Part shown: in pieces, positions 9,503-18,071 of the stretch | How positions within the stretch are numbered: the stretch's first letter is position 1 | Layout of the letters: every line of letters starts with the position of its first letter | Assembly: GCA_905234465.1 (NCBI GenBank) | Contig: CAJOHU010000003.1 | Location: 1 to 47,307 of the forward strand | DNA length: 47,307 nucleotides | Origin: an uncultured Alphaproteobacteria bacterium | GTDB lineage: Bacteria > Pseudomonadota > Alphaproteobacteria > Rs-D84 | Reading direction: 5' to 3' | Made by a program: the position numbers and the translations under genes | Notes under the pieces: generated by a model | Told to the model about the DNA's origin: nothing | Seen by the model: the letters and a program-made list of their open reading frames with translations, nothing else | The model's database searches: none

Positions 9503-10320
9503 AATTTATACCTGTCATCGTTTATAATCACCACTGCACGGCGGCGCAGTTGTTTTAATTGTTGGTCTGCAACAAACATAGATTGTTTGTAAATCGCGTT
9601 TTGTTTGATTATATCGTCCAATTTTCCGTATTCTTTGGTCTTGGTTGTTTTACATACTAAAAACACAGAATCATTTTTCGGCTTTGACCATGTAAGCAGC
9701 GGCAAACCCGCAATTTGTTCGCGTACATCCGCAGACAGTTCATATTGCATCGCCGTAAATTGTTGTGGCGCACCACCAAGTCTTGTTGCAATGTCAACTG
9801 CGTCATCGCAATTTTTTGGTTTGGTAAGTTTTGACACAACATCATCAGGCACATCAACCAATCGCACCATTGTCATTTCCAATGGCAACCCATGTTCGCG
9901 TTCAAGCGAAACTTTTTCAGCGGCGATATCTTCACGTGAAACATCCACGGTTGGCATAATTGTACGAGCAACGACAACCTGCCATGCAATATTGGCACGC
10001 ATCGCGCTGCGCGCCATTTCTTTTTCAGACGCCGTTAATTCACCCAATTCCATTTTCTGTAATTCTTCATCTGCATCTTTATCGGTAGGTTTCACATTAA
10101 AATTCGCGGCGTATTTTAATTTCACACTGTCATCAATTATGTTTTGCAATGCCAAACGGCGATTATCTGTTGATGTTTTTCCTTGGCGTGCCATTAATTT
10201 AACACGTGCGGTAATATCCGCATCTGTGATTGGTGTTCCATCAACAGTTGCGATAACTGTCGCAGCGTTTGCAGGACATATCATCATAATGATTCCAAAA
10301 GCATAAAGTATTTTTTTCAT
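9499..10320 (-). CDS. SurA-like periplasmic chaperone with degenerate or missing PPIase domain
   Basis: The 273-residue protein has a signal peptide (cleaved near ANAAT) and a SurA_N-type region (VIATVDGTPITDADITARVK, RLALQNIIDDSVKLKYAANF). A C-terminal half follows that aligns loosely with a parvulin domain but lacks its hallmark glycines and histidines. Position directly after lptD and before rlmN supports the SurA assignment, because surA follows lptD in many proteobacteria. Its likely role is escort of outer-membrane proteins, including LptD, across the periplasm. It is shorter than E. coli SurA (428 residues). AAGAAGGA precedes the start. Confidence 0.75.
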   Translation of the reverse strand: MKKILYAFGIIMMICPANAATVIATVDGTPITDADITARVKLMARQGKTSTDNRRLALQNIIDDSVKLKYAANFNVKPTDKDADEELQKMELGELTASEKEMARSAMRANIAWQVVVARTIMPTVDVSREDIAAEKVSLEREHGLPLEMTMVRLVDVPDDVVSKLTKPKNCDDAVDIATRLGGAPQQFTAMQYELSADVREQIAGLPLLTWSKPKNDSVFLVCKTTKTKEYGKLDDIIKQNAIYKQSMFVADQQLKQLRRRAVVIINDDRYKL

Positions 10321-10334
10321 TTTTTCCTTCTTTT

Positions 10335-12344
10335 TTAATAATGTTGACCGTCAACACTGATTCCGAATCTGAATTGGAAAGTCGTGTCCCCGACATAATC
10401 TGCCTTGACCGCGTTGTCGCGGCGGTATCCGAAACTAAGGTAATAACACGGGTGTTCGTAAAATATTGTGCCTGTGTGTCTTTGGAATTTTTCATTTGTT
10501 GCGTTATATACCGCGGTCCAACGCACCGACCACCGGTCTGTAATTTGTAATCCGACACCGCCCGCATATTCGTGAATAGTTTCTGCCATAGTTTGGGCAT
10601 CATAAAATTGTCTTGACCATATATGCCCGACATTTACAAAGTTTCGTGAATTTCCCAAAACAAAATTTGTTTCTGCATGCCGCAATGCCAAGTTTTCTTG
10701 TGCCAAGCGGAATCGCGAATATATATTAAACCATCTTTGTGTGTATCCGATTCTTCCAACATAATCAGATTGCCCATTACGAAACCCACTGTTTTTATCT
10801 GTATCTTCGCGTTTAGTAAAATCATATGTCTGACCAACGAATGCCTCAATAGTTTTTCCTTTGGCACTGAACGCAGACCAACGCAAACCGTAATCTGCAA
10901 ACGTTCCGTTTTCCCATAAATCTAACCCAGAAAAACGATTGTTTGAAAACAATGTCGCGTCAGATAACAACGCACCCACAGAATCATTGTTTTGTGCAAA
11001 TTGACTGTCTTTTATATGTCGCATAACTGTTAATCGGGCGCGTGGCTCTATGACCTGGTTCCAATTTTTCCCAGGTCTGAACAACGGCAGCCCCCATTCC
11101 AAGTATCCACTTGGTAAAAATCTGTTTTTAAGTCCAGAATATACATCGCCATCTGTCATAACTGTTTTGTTAAAGTTATAAAGGTCATATCGTGTTGCAA
11201 TACTTGCCGTCAAACGATTTCCGCCCCATATTGTCCATGGCGATGTTATGCGGGCTTCACCAATTATTCGTTGCGTTGACGCCTTGTCCCCTGATATGCC
11301 CAATATGTCGCCCATAAATGTTGCGTATGTTGATGCAAACATAGGCGCCGTTTGATATATTCCACGGACATTAGGTAAAATATTACCGTCGGGCACAGCA
11401 TGATTTCGTCCAGGCGTTCGTAAATCTTGGAATATATGCGCATCGGCAACAACATATCCAGACTGACCAAATAATTCAATTTTTCCACCAGAATCAAAAT
11501 AAGGCTGTTCATTATAAAATCCATATTTCTGTAAATATGTTCTGTCTGATGCGCGCGCTAAGAAAACCGTAGCGCGTGCATTATCACCCAATTCAATAAT
11601 ATCATCGTTAAAAATGTGCCAACGATTTTCGCCTTCGCGGTTATGGGTAAATGATGCGCGGGTTCTGAATTCAGAATGTGGTCCATTCAGACGATGTTCT
11701 AACTGGAACAATGGATTTTCTTGGGTCAAATATGAAAAAGTGAATGTCGCGTCATTTGTGTCAGACATATAAACATAAAATGGAACATTTATTTGGGTCC
11801 CCATTTTATTGGTTGATTCAAGGTTAGGCATCAAAAAACCTGTCTTATGTTTAACACCCGGATCAGGCATTGCAAAATATGGCAACCACATCACAGGTAT
11901 ATCATATGTCCAAAACACCATGTTATAGAATTTTAACATGCGTTCTTCCAAATTATGTTTAACCTTTTTTGATGTGATATCCCACGCGTCTCCGAAACTA
12001 TCGCAATTTTTACATGCAGTAAACATAGCATCTTTGGCAATGGTTATATCGCCATCACGGGTAATATTATCAGATTCTAAATAAACATGCGGCCCCAGCC
12101 ATATTTCAATATCATTTCCCGACAAATCTGTACCTTTGCGATTCATATACGAATCTGTTAATGTCATTTTCTGACCAGATTTATTTGTGACTTCGGTCTT
12201 GCCGGTTGTTTTAATTGTTTCAGATTTAAGGTCGTATTCAATTTTGTCCGCCTGGATAAATGCGGGTTCTGTTAAATCAACCGCCACGGCGAACGCCGCG
12301 GACGATACAAATATCGGCAAAAAGGCAAATAAAAACATTCTCAT
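10335..12344 (-). CDS. lptD: LptD, LPS-assembly outer-membrane protein
   Basis: The 669-residue protein begins with a signal peptide (MRMFLFAFLPIFVSSAAFA). An OstA/LptA-like jelly-roll follows (FIQADKIEYDLKSETIKTTG, TDSYMNRKGTDLSGNDIEIW), and then a large beta-barrel ending FQFRFGISVDGQHY. MWLPYFAMPDPGVKHKTGFLMP is the conserved stretch between the jelly-roll and the barrel. It inserts lipopolysaccharide into the outer leaflet together with LptE. The paired cysteines CKNC near residue 115 may take part in disulfides. An upstream in-frame ATG would place the start inside lptF; the ATG overlapping the lptF stop (12344) is preferred because the signal peptide begins there. Confidence 0.93.
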   Translation of the reverse strand: MRMFLFAFLPIFVSSAAFAVAVDLTEPAFIQADKIEYDLKSETIKTTGKTEVTNKSGQKMTLTDSYMNRKGTDLSGNDIEIWLGPHVYLESDNITRDGDITIAKDAMFTACKNCDSFGDAWDITSKKVKHNLEERMLKFYNMVFWTYDIPVMWLPYFAMPDPGVKHKTGFLMPNLESTNKMGTQINVPFYVYMSDTNDATFTFSYLTQENPLFQLEHRLNGPHSEFRTRASFTHNREGENRWHIFNDDIIELGDNARATVFLARASDRTYLQKYGFYNEQPYFDSGGKIELFGQSGYVVADAHIFQDLRTPGRNHAVPDGNILPNVRGIYQTAPMFASTYATFMGDILGISGDKASTQRIIGEARITSPWTIWGGNRLTASIATRYDLYNFNKTVMTDGDVYSGLKNRFLPSGYLEWGLPLFRPGKNWNQVIEPRARLTVMRHIKDSQFAQNNDSVGALLSDATLFSNNRFSGLDLWENGTFADYGLRWSAFSAKGKTIEAFVGQTYDFTKREDTDKNSGFRNGQSDYVGRIGYTQRWFNIYSRFRLAQENLALRHAETNFVLGNSRNFVNVGHIWSRQFYDAQTMAETIHEYAGGVGLQITDRWSVRWTAVYNATNEKFQRHTGTIFYEHPCYYLSFGYRRDNAVKADYVGDTTFQFRFGISVDGQHY

Positions 12345-13399
12345 TTTCTGATTAACAGTATTGTTATTCCCCCAATCAATATGATTTGCGCAAAACACAG
12401 CAGCACCAAATCAGTGACATTATTCAACATACTGGATAAAGACATAAATGAAGCCATAACCCCGGACATTACGATAACCGTTGCGGCGGGCGCAAAACTT
12501 GCACGACGGCGCAGTAAAGACGACCTCAATAATATCGTCACACACAACAGCGCCAAAACAAGATTCATCATCGGTCCCAAGAACCGATTACACAATTCAG
12601 ACATAATCGTTTTGTACTGCTTCTGGGTGATGTTTTGTGAAATTACCTTTAACAAATACGTCGTTGGCATACGACGCGCCCTGAATGAAGATGCACCGCT
12701 TTTTTCTGTGACACTTAAATCCATATCAAAACTGTCAAATGTTCCAATAACATCGCTTTTCCCGCGCATCTGCAAAGAACCATCTGTCATGACAATAGAA
12801 AGCCCGCGCATAGTTGTCACCAATTTGCCAGTGTTTGCAAATATTGCCAGTTGGGTTTTATCGTTGCGTGTATCAGACAACATTACTTGATTCAAATCGT
12901 ACCCAGAAACCTTGTCCACATACACCACCAGACCATGTGACATTTCGGTAAATGCACCTTCTTGTAATTTAAGGTGTGCCAACCCGTATCGCAAATTCCA
13001 TTGTGTATCATAGAATTTAGCCTGGGTTGTGGGCACAATCCATATGTTCAGTACCAGATGTACAATCGTGATTATCCCCGCAAGAATCAATGCGGGTCGC
13101 GCAATGCGTGCCGGTGAAGAACCCGCACCTGCGATAACTACAACTTCGTTATCACCAATCATTTTGTTGTATACAAACAAAATCGCGATAAATGTGACAA
13201 ATGGAACAATAATAGACAAAATAAACGGAACCATCATAATGGTAAGCCCCAAAAAATTGGTCAATTCAACGCCATAATTCATCAAAAATTTCATCATAGA
13301 CATAATCTGGACCATCCATGCCAGTCCAGTTAGAATCAATAACAGCATTATGAAAACACCAATTAATTGTCGTATAAAATATTTATCTATGATTTTCAT
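12341..13399 (-). CDS. lptF: LptF-type (YjgP/YjgQ) LPS-export permease
   Basis: This inner-membrane permease of 352 residues has three N-terminal membrane helices, a periplasmic beta-jellyroll and three C-terminal helices. LQEGAFTEMSHGLVVYV and the segment around NEVVVIAGAGSSPARIARPA match LptF better than LptG. With LptB and LptG it would extract LPS from the inner membrane. No second YjgP/YjgQ gene lies beside it, unlike the usual lptF-lptG pair, so LptG must be elsewhere. I chose the ATG at 13399 (MKIIDKYFIRQL), which gives the family N-terminus; a start 27 bases upstream is possible. It heads the lptF-lptD-surA-rlmN operon. Confidence 0.88.
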   Translation of the reverse strand: MKIIDKYFIRQLIGVFIMLLLILTGLAWMVQIMSMMKFLMNYGVELTNFLGLTIMMVPFILSIIVPFVTFIAILFVYNKMIGDNEVVVIAGAGSSPARIARPALILAGIITIVHLVLNIWIVPTTQAKFYDTQWNLRYGLAHLKLQEGAFTEMSHGLVVYVDKVSGYDLNQVMLSDTRNDKTQLAIFANTGKLVTTMRGLSIVMTDGSLQMRGKSDVIGTFDSFDMDLSVTEKSGASSFRARRMPTTYLLKVISQNITQKQYKTIMSELCNRFLGPMMNLVLALLCVTILLRSSLLRRRASFAPAATVIVMSGVMASFMSLSSMLNNVTDLVLLCFAQIILIGGITILLIRK

Positions 13400-13455
13400 T
13401 ATTTGTAAGTATAAAACCCAAAACAACCACCGTCAAATATATTATTAAAAAATAG

Positions 13456-13483
13456 TTGATTTTCACCGATTCGGTGTTATAAT
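13456..13483 (+). promoter_or_regulatory. Sigma70-type promoter for nusA-infB
   Basis: TTGATT (13456-13461) and TATAAT (13478-13483) are 16 bases apart. Transcription would begin near 13490, giving a leader of about 95 bases before nusA. Confidence 0.7.
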
Positions 13484-13509
13484 CAGCATGTTCTTAAAAG
13501 ATTAAATTT

Positions 13510-13538
13510 TAAGGGCGGGGCAAAAAACCCCGCCCTTA
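13510..13538 (+). promoter_or_regulatory. GC-rich hairpin in the nusA leader
   Basis: An 11-bp perfect stem (TAAGGGCGGGG with CCCCGCCCTTA) closes a CAAAAAA loop. It lies between the predicted start of transcription and the nusA ribosome site. No T-tract follows on either strand, so it is not a normal intrinsic terminator. It could be a pause or attenuation structure through which NusA regulates its own operon. Confidence 0.6.
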
Positions 13539-13583
13539 TAGATAAACAAGACGTAAAATAAAATACCAAGGGAGAAAACACAA

Positions 13584-15128
13584 ATGTCTTTTGTTTCTAT
13601 GCCGCGTCAGGATTTATTGTTGGCCATTGATTCATTGGCTGCGGAAAAGCAAATTGACCGCGAAACGGTTTTTAGTTCATTAGAAGCGGCAATCGCCAAA
13701 ATCGCAAAACATAAATATGGCGAAGAATTTAACATTGTTGCAAATATTGACCGCAAAAACGGCGCAATCCACGTTAAACGTTTATTTGATGTTATTGAAT
13801 CGCCGGAATCTGTGGGCGAAGAATATAACCCATCAACAATGTTGACCGTCCCCCAGGCAAAAAAATATTCTGAAAACCCATCTGTTGGCGATGTTGTTGA
13901 AGACCCATTACCGGAACCTGAATTTGGACGCATGGCATTTCAAACTGCGCGACAAATTATGACTGCGCGCGTTCGCGATGCGGAAAAGGGCCGTCAATAC
14001 GAAGAATTCAAAGACAATATTGGTGATATCGTCAGTGGTGTTGTTAAACGTATAGAGTTTGGAAATGTCTTTGTTGATATTAATGGCAAAGCCGAAGGTT
14101 ATATTAAAAACACAGAACTGATACCGGGCGAAAAGTTGGCGGTTGGTGACCGTGTTCGTGCATTGATTATGGATGTGACGCGTTCAAATTCTGGACCTCA
14201 GATTTTCTTGACGCGCACACACCCGCTGTTTATGGAAAAACTGTTTGTCCAAGAAGTACCGGAAATATACGAAGGTATCATTAAAATTAAATCTGTATCC
14301 CGTGCACCGGGTTCACATGCAAAAATCGCGGTTGAAACCGCAGACCCGTCTATTGATGCGGTTGGTATGACTGTCGGTATCAAAGGTACACGTATTCAAC
14401 CGGTTATAAATGAATGCAATGGCGAAAAGATTGATGTTATTTTATATTCCGAAGACCCTGCGGTATTTATCGTTAATGCAATGCAACCGGCCAAGGTCGC
14501 AAAAATCATTGTTGATGAAGACACACGCACGGCGGTTGTGGTCGTAAACGAAGATCAACAGTCTTTGGCGATTGGTCGCCGCGGACAGAATGTTCGTTTG
14601 GCATCTCAATTAACTGGATGGAAAATTGACGTTGTTAACGAAGCCCAAGAACAAGAACGTCGCGCCAAGGAAGTCAAAGAAAAGACGGAATTATTCATAC
14701 GCGGTCTGGACGTAGATGAAATGATTGCGCACCTGTTGGTATCCGAAGGTTTCCGCACAATTGAAGAAATCGCATTTGTTGAATTGAAAGAATTAGAATC
14801 TATTGAAGGATTCAATACAGAACTTGCGATTGAATTACAGAATCGTGCCAAAGCATATCTTGCCAAGGTTGAACAAGATTACTTTGATGAAGGTCACAAA
14901 TTGGGTATGAGTGACGATTTGTTAAAATTTGATTTTATCAAACGTCCTATTATCATGAAATTGGGCGAATCAGGTATCAAGACTTTGTCTGATTTGGCAG
15001 ATTTGGCGTCTGATGAATTGGTTGAAATATTGGGCGAAGAAACGATGAGTGCGCGTCTTGCAGGTCGTGTGATTATGAAGGCGCGTGAAATCGCATTTGG
15101 TATCACACAAACCGAAGAAGAAGAATAA
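13584..15128 (+). CDS. nusA: NusA transcription elongation/termination factor
   Basis: The 514-residue protein binds RNA polymerase and nascent RNA. An N-terminal polymerase-binding domain (about 1-130) is followed by S1 (GDIVSGVVKRIEFGNVFVDI), KH1 and KH2 (AVGMTVGIKGTRIQPVI, SLAIGRRGQNVRLASQLTGW). Two C-terminal helix-hairpin repeats (about 360-500) complete it, typical of proteobacterial NusA. GGGAG precedes the ATG. The rimP gene that usually comes first in this operon is absent. infB follows after 18 bases. Confidence 0.97.
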   Translation: MSFVSMPRQDLLLAIDSLAAEKQIDRETVFSSLEAAIAKIAKHKYGEEFNIVANIDRKNGAIHVKRLFDVIESPESVGEEYNPSTMLTVPQAKKYSENPSVGDVVEDPLPEPEFGRMAFQTARQIMTARVRDAEKGRQYEEFKDNIGDIVSGVVKRIEFGNVFVDINGKAEGYIKNTELIPGEKLAVGDRVRALIMDVTRSNSGPQIFLTRTHPLFMEKLFVQEVPEIYEGIIKIKSVSRAPGSHAKIAVETADPSIDAVGMTVGIKGTRIQPVINECNGEKIDVILYSEDPAVFIVNAMQPAKVAKIIVDEDTRTAVVVVNEDQQSLAIGRRGQNVRLASQLTGWKIDVVNEAQEQERRAKEVKEKTELFIRGLDVDEMIAHLLVSEGFRTIEEIAFVELKELESIEGFNTELAIELQNRAKAYLAKVEQDYFDEGHKLGMSDDLLKFDFIKRPIIMKLGESGIKTLSDLADLASDELVEILGEETMSARLAGRVIMKAREIAFGITQTEEEE

Positions 15129-15146
15129 AAAAACAAAGGGTGAAAT

Positions 15147-17555
15147 ATGGCAACATTGACACTTGGAAAATCTGTGACGCTTGACGCGGTGCAAAGCAAA
15201 AAGGGTGATTCCGTTTTTGTTGAACGCCGTCGCCGTGTTCTTGCCCCAGGCAGCAATGAATTGCGTGAAGAACCTGCGGCACCTGTAAAAACCCGGAATA
15301 ATCCGGCGGATGAAAAACTGCGTGCCGTACTTGAAGCGGCGCATGCCCGTGAAGAAGAACGCAGAAAACGCGAAGCAGAAGAAGCCGCTGCGCGTGCCGC
15401 GCGCGAAGCTGAAATTGCCCGCGAAAACAAAGAATACGAACAGGTCAAAGAACAACTGGCTGCCCGTGAAAATGTTGCCACACCCGTTGAAGACGATTCT
15501 GAACAGGTGCAAGAAATTCCATCTGGACGTACATCTCAACAATTTAAAAAATCACAACAGTCGCGTCGCAATGATTCTGATGATGAAGACACCCCGGCAA
15601 ATTCGCGCCGAAATTCTAAATTTGGTGGTGGCAAAAAAGAATTTACCAAAACAGGAAAGATTTCTTTGCACGATATTGTAATGGGTGATGAAGACGATGA
15701 AGATTCTATTGGAATTCGTGGCGCAAATCGCCGCCGATCCGAAGCGTCTTTGAAACGTTTCCGTGAAAAAGCACGCGCTATGTTCAATGCCCCACAAAAA
15801 GTATCGCACGAAGTGACACTGGGTGACACCATCGTCGTCAAAGATTTGGCGGCGGCAATGGCAGAAAAGGTTGGTAATGTAATTAAGAAATTGATGGAAA
15901 TGGGGATGATGGTTTCCCAAAATCAATCTATTGATGCGGATACTGCAGAAATTATCGCAGGTGAATTTGGTGCAACAGTGAAACGCGTAGAAATAAAACC
16001 ATACGCAGACCAAATTGAACGCGCACCAAACCCGGAACATTTGGTTCCGCGCGCACCTATTGTGACGGTTGTTGGGCATGTTGACCATGGAAAAACATCG
16101 TTGCTTGATGCGTTTCGCAATGCGAATGTTGTCGCCGGTGAAGCGGGTGGCATTACCCAGCATATTTCTTCGTATGAAGTAAAAACAAAGTCTGGTGCGA
16201 TAATCACATTCTTGGATACACCGGGACATGAAACATTTACGGCGATGCGTGCACGTGGTGCGCAAATGGCGGATATCGTCGTTTTGGTTGTTGCGGCGAA
16301 TGATTCTATTATGCCCCAAACGATTGAAGCCATAAATCACATCCGTGCTGCCAAGGTTCCTTTTATTGTCGCGATAAATAAAATAGATTTACCCGAAGCC
16401 AATCCTCAACGTGTAAAAACAGATTTATTGCAACAGGAAGTTCAGGTAGAAGAAATGGGTGGTGATGTTCAGTGCGTTGAAATTTCTGCCAAACAGAAAA
16501 TCGGGCTGGATAAGTTAGAAGATGCAATATTATTACAGGCGGCAATGATGGATTTGCGTGCAGACCCAGATATGCCCGCGGTTGCAACGGTGGTAGAGGC
16601 AAAAATGGAACGCGGTTTGGGCGCGGTTGCCACCGTGATTATTCGCCAGGGTACATTAAAGATTGGCGATGTGTTTGTTGTTGGTGAAACATTCGGACGC
16701 GTGCGTGGTCTGATTATGTCAAATGGCGAAAGGGTCAAAATGGTTAAACCAGCGCAACCTGTAATGGTATTGGGACTGGATTCTGTACCGGCGGCGGGTG
16801 ACCAATTAAATGTTATGGAAACAGAATCACAATGTCGTGAAGTTGCGGCATATCGCACCCAACGCGCGCGTGACAAGGCAAATGCGGTTAAACGTTCTTC
16901 ATTGGAAGAATTGTTTGCGCGCCAAACGAATGATGACAAGAAATTGACTTTGCCGATTGTTCTGCGCGCCGATGTTCAAGGCAGCGTTGAGGCGATAACC
17001 GATATGATTCGCGGAATTAATACAGACAAAGTTGGGGTTGATGTGTTGTCTGCGGGCGTTGGTCAAATTACCGAAGGCGATGTGCGTTTGGCAATCGCAT
17101 CTGGGGCGGTTATAATTGCGTTCAATGTACGCGCAGATTCTGCGGTTCGTGACATGGCACGCGCGGGCGGTGTTGATATTCGGTATCACAGCGTTGTGTA
17201 CCGCATTACTGATGAAATCAAAGAAATTTTATCTGGGAAATTGGCTCCTGAAAAGAAAGAAAACTTTATTGGGTATGCAGATGTTATTGCACTGTTCACG
17301 GTGGGCAAGGGCATTCGTGTCGCGGGTTGCCGTATGAGCGAAGGCACCATCAAGAAAGATGCATTTGTACGGTTGTTGCGCAACAACGTTGTTATATATG
17401 ATGGCAAAATTGGCGAATTGCGCCGCGAAAAGAATGAAGTCAAAGAAGTCAGCGGTGGCGTAGAATTCGGAATGAGTTTTGATAAATATAACGACCTGAA
17501 AGAAGGTGACCGCGTAGAATGCTATGAAGTCCAAGAAGTTAAGGCGCAATTATAG
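15147..17555 (+). CDS. infB: InfB, translation initiation factor IF-2
   Basis: The 802-residue GTPase positions initiator tRNA. A long charged N-terminal extension rich in Glu, Arg and Ala (about 1-200) precedes the IF2_N-like region and the G domain: G1 [10 protein letters not shown]2 GGITQHI, G3 DTPGHE, G4 NKID, G5 SAKQ. Domains II, III and the initiator-tRNA-binding C2 domain follow and end [17 protein letters not shown]. It is co-transcribed with nusA. The usual next gene, rbfA, does not follow: the disrupted tRNA-Arg and the integrative element come immediately after. Confidence 0.97.
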   Translation: MATLTLGKSVTLDAVQSKKGDSVFVERRRRVLAPGSNELREEPAAPVKTRNNPADEKLRAVLEAAHAREEERRKREAEEAAARAAREAEIARENKEYEQVKEQLAARENVATPVEDDSEQVQEIPSGRTSQQFKKSQQSRRNDSDDEDTPANSRRNSKFGGGKKEFTKTGKISLHDIVMGDEDDEDSIGIRGANRRRSEASLKRFREKARAMFNAPQKVSHEVTLGDTIVVKDLAAAMAEKVGNVIKKLMEMGMMVSQNQSIDADTAEIIAGEFGATVKRVEIKPYADQIERAPNPEHLVPRAPIVTVVGHVDHGKTSLLDAFRNANVVAGEAGGITQHISSYEVKTKSGAIITFLDTPGHETFTAMRARGAQMADIVVLVVAANDSIMPQTIEAINHIRAAKVPFIVAINKIDLPEANPQRVKTDLLQQEVQVEEMGGDVQCVEISAKQKIGLDKLEDAILLQAAMMDLRADPDMPAVATVVEAKMERGLGAVATVIIRQGTLKIGDVFVVGETFGRVRGLIMSNGERVKMVKPAQPVMVLGLDSVPAAGDQLNVMETESQCREVAAYRTQRARDKANAVKRSSLEELFARQTNDDKKLTLPIVLRADVQGSVEAITDMIRGINTDKVGVDVLSAGVGQITEGDVRLAIASGAVIIAFNVRADSAVRDMARAGGVDIRYHSVVYRITDEIKEILSGKLAPEKKENFIGYADVIALFTVGKGIRVAGCRMSEGTIKKDAFVRLLRNNVVIYDGKIGELRREKNEVKEVSGGVEFGMSFDKYNDLKEGDRVECYEVQEVKAQL

Positions 17556-17586
17556 TGATTTGTTAATTATGATTACGGCGAAATAT

Positions 17587-17633
17587 TGGCACGCCCGGCA
17601 GGACTCGAACCTGCAATCCACAGATTAGAAATC
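17587..17633 (-). pseudogene. 3' part of a split tRNA-Arg(UCU)
   Basis: Read on the minus strand this is the anticodon loop, 3' anticodon stem (TCTGT), variable loop, T-arm (GCAGG TTCGAGT CCTGC), acceptor half CGGGCGT, discriminator G and CCA of a tRNA-Arg. Upstream of the anticodon loop the sequence is unrelated to tRNA. The matching 5' part is at 32263-32302; joined through the shared 11-base core they give a complete 76-base tRNA with anticodon TCT. Confidence 0.93.
17623..17633 (-). repeat. Attachment core, left junction (11 bp)
   Basis: On the minus strand the core reads GATTTCTAATC; the identical copy is at 32263-32273 in the same orientation. The flanking bases differ on both sides, so the direct repeat is exactly 11 bp. 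It coincides with the anticodon loop and inner stem of tRNA-Arg(UCU). Confidence 0.9.
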
Positions 17634-17706
17634 GTCTGAATCCAAACCGATTGTTTACCCAATTTCCGCCCCTTTCCGCCATTTTACCCCCGCCCCAACC
17701 ACCACC

Positions 17707-17731
17707 CTATGTAGCAAATATGTAACATTTT
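17707..17731 (+). repeat. Arm-type repeat, left end (25 bp, identical at 32113-32137)
   Basis: A 25-bp sequence starting CTATGTAGCAAA is perfectly repeated at 32113-32137 in the same orientation, just inside each end of the element. It contains two copies of TATGTARCA (17708-17716 and 17719-17727). In the circular form these would flank the core, as arm-type integrase sites do. Confidence 0.75.
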
Positions 17732-17786
17732 TTATAAAAATTGCTGTCGCATCACCCGTTCAAAAAACGCTTTTTCTACAAAAAGT

Positions 17787-17876
17787 TTGACAAGTTGCTC
17801 TGTTTATACCATCCTCTTGTCAGAGGTTCGGCTGAGGGGTTGCTAATGGTGACTCCAACTGCATTACCTCTTTTTT
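17787..17876 (+). ncRNA. Possible small structured RNA or leader ending in a terminator-like structure
   Basis: This gene-free stretch holds an inverted repeat (TGACAAG near 17787 with CTTGTCA near 17813). Then AGAGGT (17822-17827) can pair with ACCTCT (17866-17871) around a 38-base partly folded interior, followed directly by a T-run. It may be a short RNA or attenuator upstream of the ATPase genes. I cannot see a good promoter for it. Low confidence. Confidence 0.3.
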
Positions 17877-17877
17877 C

Positions 17878-17907
17878 TTGACGTATAGGTGGTTTTTATG
17901 ATATAAT
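17878..17907 (+). promoter_or_regulatory. Upstream promoter of the ATPase-nuclease operon
   Basis: TTGACG (17878-17883) and TATAAT (17902-17907) with an 18-base spacer. The -10 box lies in TTTTTATGATATAATACG, closely matching a second promoter about 110 bases downstream. Confidence 0.65.
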
Positions 17908-17988
17908 ACGTCCCGAAAAGAAGGGTGCAAAACCATAATGGTTGTTGCCCATTTTTTTGTTCCTATAGTTAAAAATTGTAAAAACGTA

Positions 17989-18017
17989 TTACGTTTATGC
18001 TTTTTTTATGATATAAT
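17989..18017 (+). promoter_or_regulatory. Downstream promoter of the ATPase-nuclease operon
   Basis: TTACGT (17989-17994) and TATAAT (18012-18017) with 17 bases between. The -10 context TTTTTATGATATAATCTG is nearly the same as at 17902, suggesting duplicated promoters. The ATPase start follows about 55 bases later. Confidence 0.55.
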
Positions 18018-18071
18018 CTGCTTGAAAATAGTGTTTTTTGTGCTACTTATTATAAAACCAAGGGTCAAACT

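Noticed and set aside
9605..10306. 233-residue open frame antisense to the surA-like gene
   Set aside because: Shadow frame; the opposite strand has signal peptide, ribosome site and family match.
13510..13538. Hairpin as terminator for an upstream gene
   Set aside because: No T-run on either strand, and the genes on both sides diverge from this region, so there is nothing to terminate.
15552..16340. 262-residue open frame antisense to infB
   Set aside because: It is a shadow of infB codon usage; no start signal and no recognisable domain.
17587..17680. A complete but unusual tRNA-Arg or one with a self-splicing intron at the left junction
   Set aside because: No 5' half lies near; it is 14.6 kb away across an element with an integrase, far too long for a group I intron.
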